Below are positions 57,001 to 64,000 of a stretch of DNA of 64,000 nucleotides, in pieces. The stretch is taken from contig JAULAV010009165.1 in NCBI GenBank assembly GCA_030789695.1, positions 1 through 64,000 on the forward strand. The letters run 5' to 3'. Below the pieces are notes generated by a model, which did no database searches, was not told the origin of the DNA, and was given only the letters and a program-made list of their open reading frames with translations. Position 1 is the stretch's first letter. Each line of letters opens with the position of its first letter. The translations under genes and the position numbers were made by a program. The stretch comes from Scilla litardierei (lineage: Eukaryota > Streptophyta > Magnoliopsida > Asparagales > Asparagaceae).

Positions 57001-58330
57001 ATTATGTATATTACATTTAACAACTGTTTTTGAATCTAAGGACTTACTAGGACAAGATAAAAAGTGGTTGGGATTTTATCTAGGTAAATCAATGATTGAG
57101 ATTGGTTTTTGTGAAAATTTTAGGGGGAAAACTTAACTTTTGGTAGGAAAAGTGTCTGGGAACCAAAAATTTGAAATTAAAAGTGTCTCAGGAAAGATTG
57201 TGAAGAAGCATGATCCATTAAATTAAACAAAGCATAATTAAATCTAAAATCCCATCGCAACGAAGGCGCCCGTGAAATTTTTTACGCTAATTTGTTGTTC
57301 CGCGCCGAAGGTGCCCGTGCCCGCTAAATTTTTTAACGCTAATTTGTTCTGCGCCGAATTTGTTGTTCTGCGTCGAAGGCGCCCGCACCGAATTTGTTGT
57401 TCCGCACCTGTCGTCGAATTTGTTGTTCCGTGCTGCAGGTGCCTGTGTCGTATTTGTTGTTCCGCGCCGAAGGCGCCCACGCTGAAAGCGCCCGTGCCGC
57501 TAAATATTTTTACGCTAATTTGTTATTATTTTAAATTTTGGCTGTGAAAATATTAAAACACAACTGTTTTTGAATCCTATGGCTGACTAGGACAAGATAA
57601 AGATTGGCTGGAATTTGATCTTGGGGAATGGAAGGTTGAGATAAGTTTTTGTAAAAAATTTGCGGGGAAGTTGTGTTTGGGAAAAGATCAAAAATTTGAA
57701 AATTTATCGTCATCTCTTCCCCAAAAAAACCAACAGCTCATTCAATTCGTACTACACTCCCAACGATTTATAAAAATTGAGCAAACTCAATTATAATCCA
57801 AATACAAAGATTTCTTGAGAGACAAGACAATTCTTGATAATAAATGGGAGATTAATCAAAGCAAAAACAAACGAAGCTGCAAAAAATTAACAAAAAAATA
57901 ATAATCAGCATATAACATGCCATGCGAATTAGATTTAGCCAACAGAAATTGCTCCTGATCTGCTTCAATCTCTGAGATTTTTGCCAAAGCCGAAGTTTTA
58001 GTTAAAGTATTGCACTCACGTTTAGTTGACTCTTTTGACTATACACAACATCACTCAAACGCATAATTTGGTTTACATATTTATTGTTTGAATTGACATG
58101 AGCGATGCTGATATTGTACTCAAACAAGTTTTATGTTGTAATTTGGTTATTGTATCGCCCGCGTCGAATGTGCCTTCACTAAATTTGTTTACGCTAATTT
58201 GTTGTTTCGCACTGAAGGCGCCCATGCTAAATTTGTTGTTCTGCGCCGAAGGTGCCCGTGCCGCTAAATATTTTTACGTTGATTTGTTCTTTTAAATTTT
58301 GACCGTGAAAATAATTTTTTGGGGAACAAA
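57001..58330 (+). repeat. Helitron subterminal repeats
   Basis: Two related blocks start at about 57,020 and 57,562 (AACTGTTTTTGAATC ... ACTAGGACAAGATAAA). Between and after them many copies of TTACGCTAATTTGTTGTTC and GCGCCGAAGGCGCCCGTG appear, also at 58,190-58,300. The small Helitron carries the same motifs, so they belong to the family. Confidence 0.75.
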
Positions 58331-60464
58331 AATTTCGCGAGGAAAAATCTTAAATGAACCGTGCCCATGGGCACGGGTTATGACTAGTCTTTCATAAAAT
58401 GAAGAAAAATTGCCCCAAGCTAACAAAATCAGCAAAAATGTCCGCTGGAACCAGTAGATCGCAATATTCACCTAAAAAATAAGAGAAGAAAAACATATGA
58501 TATAAAAATCATATCATTTAATACAAAAATTCATATCTTCCTACAATGTAGAAAATAGCACCGAGCTTCGAAAAATCCGCAAAAAAATTCTTAAGAAACG
58601 AAAGATCACCATCTTTAACTGAAAAATAAGTGTAGATAAATTTAGGTCAAAAATCATATCATTTAATAAAAATAACCATATCTTCAAGAAAATTTAAAAA
58701 ATAGCCCCGATGTCTGACTAATCTACAAAGATGTCTGTAGGAACCCGGGAGATCACCATTTTCAACTTAAAAATAGGAGAAGACAAATTTAAGTCAAATA
58801 ATCATTTCATTTAATAATAAGATTCATAACTTAACAAAAATGTAGAAAAATAGTACCAAGCTCAGAAAAATCGACAAAAACGTCTGTTGTAACCGGGAGA
58901 TCGCCATCTTCAACTGAAAAATAAGAGAAGATAAAATTAGGCTAAAAATCATATCATTTAATAAAAAGATTCATATCTTTAATAAAATATAGAAAATAAC
59001 CCCGAGCACAGAAAAATCCCCAAAAATACTCGTTGGAACATGAAGATCGACACCTTCAACTAAACAATAAAAGAAGATAAAATTAGGCCAAAATGATATC
59101 ATTTAAAAAAATGATCCATATCATCCAGAAAATACAGAAAATAACCCCAAGCTTTAAAAATCCACAAAATATCCATTGGAAAAGAGAGATCGCTATCTCC
59201 ATAAAAATCATATCATTAAAGAAAAAGATCCATATCTTCAATAAACTGTAGAAAATAGTTCCGTGTTTAGAAAAATCCGCAAAAATAGCCGTTGGAACCG
59301 AGAGATCAACATCTTCAACTTAAAAATCAGAGATGAAAAAATTAGGCCATAAAATCATATAATTTAATCCGAAGATTCATATCTTACAGAAAAGTTAGAA
59401 AATAGCCCAGAGCTCAGAAAAATATGTTAAAAATGTCCGTTGGAACCGGGAGATCGCTATCTTCATCTGAAAAATAAGAGAAGACAAAATTTGGCCATAA
59501 AAATCATTTCATTTAATACAAAAATCCATATCTTACAGAAAATGTAGAAAATATCATGAAGCTCGAAAAATTCTGCAAAATTTCTGTTGGAACCGGGAGA
59601 ATGCCATTTTAAAGTGAAAAATAAGAGAAGACAAACTTAGTCCATATAAATCATATAATCAATAAAAAGATCCATATCTTCAATAAACTGTAGAAAATAG
59701 TTCCGTGTTTAGAAAAATCTGCAAAATAGTCGTTGGAACCAGGAGATCGACATCTTCAACTTAAAAATCAGAGATGACCAAATTAGGCCATAAAATCATA
59801 TCATTTAATCTAAAGATTCATATCTTACAGAAAATTTAGAAATTATCCAGAAGCTCAGAAAAATACGCGAAAATTTCCGTTGGAACTGGGATATTGCCAT
59901 CTTCATCTACAAAATTAGAGAAGAATAAATTGGGCTTAAAAATCATATCATTTAATAAAAAGATCCATATCTTCAAGAAAATATAAAAAATAGACTCGAA
60001 GTCAAAAAAATCCGCAAAAATCAGCGTTGGAACTGTGAGAACGCCATCTTCAACTAAAAAAATAAGAGACGACAACTTTTGGCCAAAAAATCATATCAGT
60101 TAATAAAATGATCCATATCTTCCATAAATGAAGAAAAATTGCCCCAATCTAGCAAAAATCAGTAAAAATGTTTGCTGGAACCGGTAGATCGCAATTTTCA
60201 TCTGAAAAATTTAGAGAAGAAAACATATGATATAAAAATCTTTTCTTTTAATAAAAATTCATATCTTCCATAAAATATAGAAAACATCACCGGAATTCAA
60301 AAAATCTGCAAAAATTTCTACTGGAACCGGGAGATCGCCATCTACAACTGAAAAATAAGAGTAGACAAAATTAGGCTAATAAAAATCACATCATTTAATA
60401 TAAAGATTCATATCTTACAAAAAGTGTAGAAAATATCTCGGAGTTCAGAAAAATCCGCAAAAAA

Positions 60465-60481
60465 TTTCGTTGGAATCGGGA
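60465..60481 (+). other. CENP-B-box-like 17-mer
   Basis: TTTCGTTGGAATCGGGA matches all nine obligatory positions. Confidence 0.55.
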
Positions 60482-61026
60482 GATCGTCATCTTCTGAATA
60501 ATAGAGACAACAAAATTAGGCCAAAAAATCATATCATTTTATAAAAAGGTCCATATCTTTCAGAAAATGTAGAACAACAGACTCAAGTTAAGAAAAATCT
60601 GCAAAAATGTCTGTTGGAACCGAGAGATCGACATCTTCAATTGAAAAAATAAGAGAAGACAAACGTAGACTATAAAATCATATCATTTACACAAATGTAC
60701 AAAATAGCACCGAGCTAATAAAAATCAGCAAAAATATCCGCTGGAACTGAGAGATCGCCATCTCAACTGAAAAATAAGAGAAGACAAAATTAGGTCAAAA
60801 ATCTTATCATTTAGTAAATATATATATATATATATCTTACAAAAAATTTAGAAAATAGTCTCGAAGTCAGAATAACACGAAAAATGTCCGTTAGAAATGG
60901 GAGATCGCAATCTTCAATTGAAAAATAAAAGAAGAAAACATTAGGCCAAATATCATTTTAAAAAAGATCCATAACTTTTTGAAAACATATAAAAATAGCC
61001 CCGATCTCCGAAAAATCCGCAAAAAT

Positions 61027-61043
61027 GTTCGTTAGAACCGGGA
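61027..61043 (+). other. CENP-B-box-like 17-mer
   Basis: GTTCGTTAGAACCGGGA matches all nine obligatory positions. Confidence 0.55.
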
Positions 61044-61589
61044 GATCTCCATCGTCATATGAAAAATAAGAGATGACAAATTAGGGTATAAAAATCATAT
61101 CATTTAATATGAAGATTCATATTATACAAAAAAATATAGAAAATAACATGAAGCTCAAAAAAATCCGAACAAATGTCCTTTGGAACCGGGAGATTGCCAT
61201 CTTCAAATTAAAAAAGAGAAGACAGAATTAGGCCAAAAATTCATATCATTTCATAAAAAGATACATAACTTCCAGAAAATGTAGAAAAATCTGCGAAAAT
61301 GTCCGTTGAAACCGTGAGATCGCCATCTTCAACTGAAAAAAATAAGAGAATACAAACGTAGGCTATAAAAATCGTATTATTTAAAAAAAGCTCTATATCT
61401 TATATAAAATGTAGAAAAGAGCACCGAGCTAAAAATATGCAAAAATGTCAGTTGGGAAGATCGACATCTTCAACTGAAAAATAAGATAAGACAACATTAG
61501 GCAATAAACATCATATCATTTAATAATAAGATCCATAACTTTAAGAAAATGTAGAAAATAGCCCTAAGCTCAGAAAAATCCGCAAAAAT

Positions 61590-61606
61590 GTTCGTTGAAA
61601 CCGGGA
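61590..61606 (+). other. CENP-B-box-like 17-mer
   Basis: GTTCGTTGAAACCGGGA matches all nine obligatory positions. Confidence 0.55.
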
Positions 61607-62693
61607 GATCGCCATCTTTATCTAAAAAAATAAGAGAAGAAACATTAGGTCAAAAAATCATATCATTTTATAAAAATATCCATAACTTCCCGAAGATGTA
61701 GAAAATAGCACCGAGCGAAGAAAAATCGACAAAAATATCTGTTGGAATCGGGAGATTGCCATCTTCTACTGAATAAAAGAAGACAAAATTAGGTTATAAA
61801 AATCATATCATTTAATATAAAGATTCAAATCATACAGAAAATGTAGAAAATATATCAGAGCTCAGAAAAATCCAAAAAATGTCCTTTGGAACCGAGAGAT
61901 TGCCAATTGAAAAATAAAAGAAGACAAATTTAGGCCAAAAATGATATCAGTTAATAAAAAGATAAATATCTGCCATAAAATGTAGAAAATAGCACCGAGC
62001 TCAAAAAGATTTGCACAAATGTCCGTTAGAACCGGGAGATTGCAATATTCAACTTAAAAAAGAGAAGACAAAATTAGGCCAAAAAATCATATCATTTAAT
62101 AAAAACACTCATATCTTCCAGAAAATATAGAAAAAAGCCCAAAGCTAAGAAAAATCATCAAAAATGTCCGTTGGAACCAGGAGATCGCCATATTGAACTT
62201 AAAAATACGAGAAGACAAAATTAGGCTACAAAAATCTTATCATTTAATAAAAGATTCACATCTTTAATAAAATGTAAAAAAATAACTTGGAGCTCAGAAA
62301 AATCCGCAAAAATGTCTGTTGGAACTGGCAGATCGCCGTCTTCAATAGAAAAAAAATAAGAGAAGAACAAATTAAAATATAAAAATAATATCATTTAATA
62401 TAAAGATCATTATCTTCCAGAAAGTGTACAAAATAGCTCCGAGCTCAGAAAAATCCACGAAAATGTCAGTTGGAACCAGGAGATCGCCATCTTCAATTGA
62501 AAAATAAGAGAAGACAAAATTAAGCCAAAATATCATATCATTTAATAAAATGATATATATCTTCCAAAAAAGTGGAAAATAGCCCAGAGCTCAGAAAATC
62601 CATACAAATATCCGTTGGATCCAGGAGATCGCCATCTTCAACTGAAAAATAATTGAAGAAAAAATTATGTCAAAAAATAATTTTGTTACGAGG

Positions 62694-64000
62694 TAAAATC
62701 TGCTAACACTGAATTTAAATTGAAATGGGAATCATGGTTACAATGATTACAAGTTTTTGGGGTGAAGACGAGTTTAATCTCCATTAGAAAACGCTTCGTA
62801 GATGGAAATCTCAGGGTCACCCGTCAATCAGAGTAGGTCGCCCGTCTAGTGGAGTAGTTTGATGTGGGTCGCTTTGACCGCCGGTAACTGGGACGACCTT
62901 CCTGCAAGAGGAGCAACTCGTCAGAAAGGCTCAGTTGGCTGTCAAACGAGAGCATATCCGATGCTTAAGTCAGTTGGTGACTGCTTGGAGAATGTCGGAC
63001 ATGCAGGGCGATCTTTGAGGCAGATCGGTGCTTGCGTGGCGAACTAATGTGGAATGCACGAATATGTAGACGATATTCGACTTTGAATATAAGTAGATGG
63101 GTTAGGATTTCTTACAGATTAGCCAGTCCCTTTCTCGTTGGAGGAGAGGGAGTATTAATAGGCTGTTGGAGTCGGTTGCTTTAGCTGAGCTGGCAGTGTC
63201 AGGGTGTCAGGGGTTCGGCCGAACGTGTCAGGCGTGTTTTTGTCAGAGCCATAAATGTCAAGCGCACTTTTATTAGGCTGGTTGGCGACAAAACATCCAT
63301 GGGTGCTTTCAACAGGCTGTCAGGCGGTGAAACAGCCATGGGCACTTTTGGCAGGCTGTCAGGCAGCGAAGAGGCCAGGTACGCTTTTGTCAAACTTGTC
63401 TATAGTGAAACTGGCAGTGATACTAGTGGCAGGTCGCCTTCCTCCTTAGGCAGATTGCTTCTGGGTGGAGAGGTAGGCGAGCTGCCTCTGGGGCGAGCTA
63501 CCTTTGGGACGAGCTGGTGTAGATTATACGTGATCAGCTGGAGGGATCTTCTCTTTGGTTCGGTTGACAAGTTCGCCGTGCTACAGGTGCGGGCTGCTCT
63601 GAGCCACAGCGAGCTTGTCCAAGCCTCGACAAACTAGGTCTTATTATGGAGATTCGATGGGCCATGACTTGGGCTTCGATCATACATGCGTAGATCGACT
63701 AGGCTGATCTTAAGGTCGTATAAACTGCCCCTGTCATTCCAGTTCCAAACAAGAAGACCGCACTGTTTGGCTAACAGCTGTGGCATTTAATGCGAGATGA
63801 CCCATGAATCTCTAAAGTCATTATGACGATTCAGTAGCAGGGAGATATCGAGGAGCCCCACCACTCGGAGCATGACATATGACGTGTATGGCTCTGGGGA
63901 GAAGCAGAGGCGACATCTTCGCTTCAGATCTTGCCACGTGACCCACCTTCAACGGTTGAGATTGGCCGATGCCCTCTGTAAAATAGAGAGGGGGGGACGG
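62694..64000 (+). mobile_element. Start of an LTR-like element, truncated by the window
   Basis: The satellite stops abruptly at TGTTACGAGG. The following 1.3 kb is different in composition and has no coding domain. Near the end a TATA-like CTGTAAAATAGAG (63,976-63,988) precedes a G-rich stretch, as in the promoter part of an LTR read on the plus strand. No second LTR, PBS or target duplication is visible, so class and orientation are tentative. The frames of 60-112 aa here are not recognised. Confidence 0.5.
63225..63400. repeat. Imperfect tandem repeat of about 39 bp
   Basis: AGGCTG(T/G)... units at about 63,275, 63,314 and 63,352, each with a following CCATGGGxGCxTTT-type stretch, and weaker copies on both sides. 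Such arrays are common in LTR U3 regions. Confidence 0.6.

Larger units (their letters stand above)
48972..58387 (+). mobile_element. Large non-autonomous Helitron (9.4 kb) with captured gene fragments
   Basis: Starts TCTATTCTATAAAACATG and ends with a palindrome (CCGTGCCCATGGGCACGG), 7 bp, then CTAG. It lies between A (48,971) and T (58,388). Removing it restores the satellite reading ACATA|TCTTTCATAAAATG. Its last about 45 bp are nearly the same as the 3' end of the small Helitron at 10,375-11,446, and the 5' ends share TTTTTTGAAxTTTGTCC. No Rep/helicase gene is seen. It carries exon-like pieces of several genes, all on the plus strand, with splice sites largely kept. Confidence 0.88.
58388..62693. 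repeat. Satellite tract 3: diverged monomers
   Basis: About 29 monomers of the same family and orientation, without clear HOR order. It includes a (TA)n run at 60,817-60,832 and three perfect-core CENP-B-box-like sites (next entries). Ends where an LTR-like sequence begins. Confidence 0.9.

Noticed and set aside
48972..58387. Intact host gene cluster (cyclin plus BTB protein)
   Set aside because: Only parts of each gene are present, in-frame stops occur, and the whole block is bounded by Helitron ends within satellite.
62859..63637. Frames of 62-112 aa at the right edge
   Set aside because: They lie in LTR-like sequence and overlap a short tandem repeat. No domain.

Overview
This is a plant nuclear window, most likely pericentromeric or centromeric heterochromatin of an angiosperm. 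I see no intact host gene and no tRNA or rRNA. The evidence for a plant is an A+T-rich satellite, nested Ty3/gypsy and Ty1/copia LTR retrotransposons with TGGTATCAGAGC-type primer binding sites, a Tat-type gypsy element with an antisense ORF, plant-type Helitron ends, a hAT-type MITE, and captured exons of a B-type cyclin and an ARIA/ABAP1-like BTB protein. The species cannot be named from the sequence.

The base layer is one satellite family with a monomer of about 147 bp, broken into three tracts (1-7,932; 45,719-48,971; 58,388-62,693). The first 5.6 kb is a higher-order repeat (HOR): nine diverged monomers make a unit of about 1,318 bp, present in four full copies and one partial copy. The remaining satellite is diverged and has no visible HOR. 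The commonest core of the monomer resembles the mammalian CENP-B box, and at least five monomers match all nine obligatory CENP-B-box positions.

Into this satellite went four kinds of DNA. (1) Element A (7,938-45,713, minus strand) is a CRM-like Ty3/gypsy element with TSD ATAAG, swollen by nested insertions. Its left LTR holds copia element C (8,504-24,718). C in turn holds a 1.07-kb Helitron (10,375-11,446) with a hAT MITE inside (10,552-11,007), and the young Tat-like gypsy element D (14,116-21,410, TSD TGCCC). Its right LTR holds gypsy element E (29,761-45,644, TSD CCTCT), and the gag of E is split by the gag/pol-less element F (34,031-43,017, TSD CCATG). (2) A 9.4-kb non-autonomous Helitron (48,972-58,387) carries same-sense host exons. 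(3) A partial LTR-like element begins near 62,694 and runs off the window. (4) Tract 2 contains a small inverted satellite segment.

Coding potential: only D looks nearly intact, with a gag of about 544 aa on the minus strand and an antisense two-exon ORF of about 695 aa with its own TATA box, but no pol. The gag/pol genes of A and E are recognisable domain by domain but carry frameshifts, stops and deletions. C is only a remnant. Removing each insertion restores the sequence beneath it, so the order of events can be read: satellite, then A, then C and E, then D, F and the small Helitron, then the MITE.
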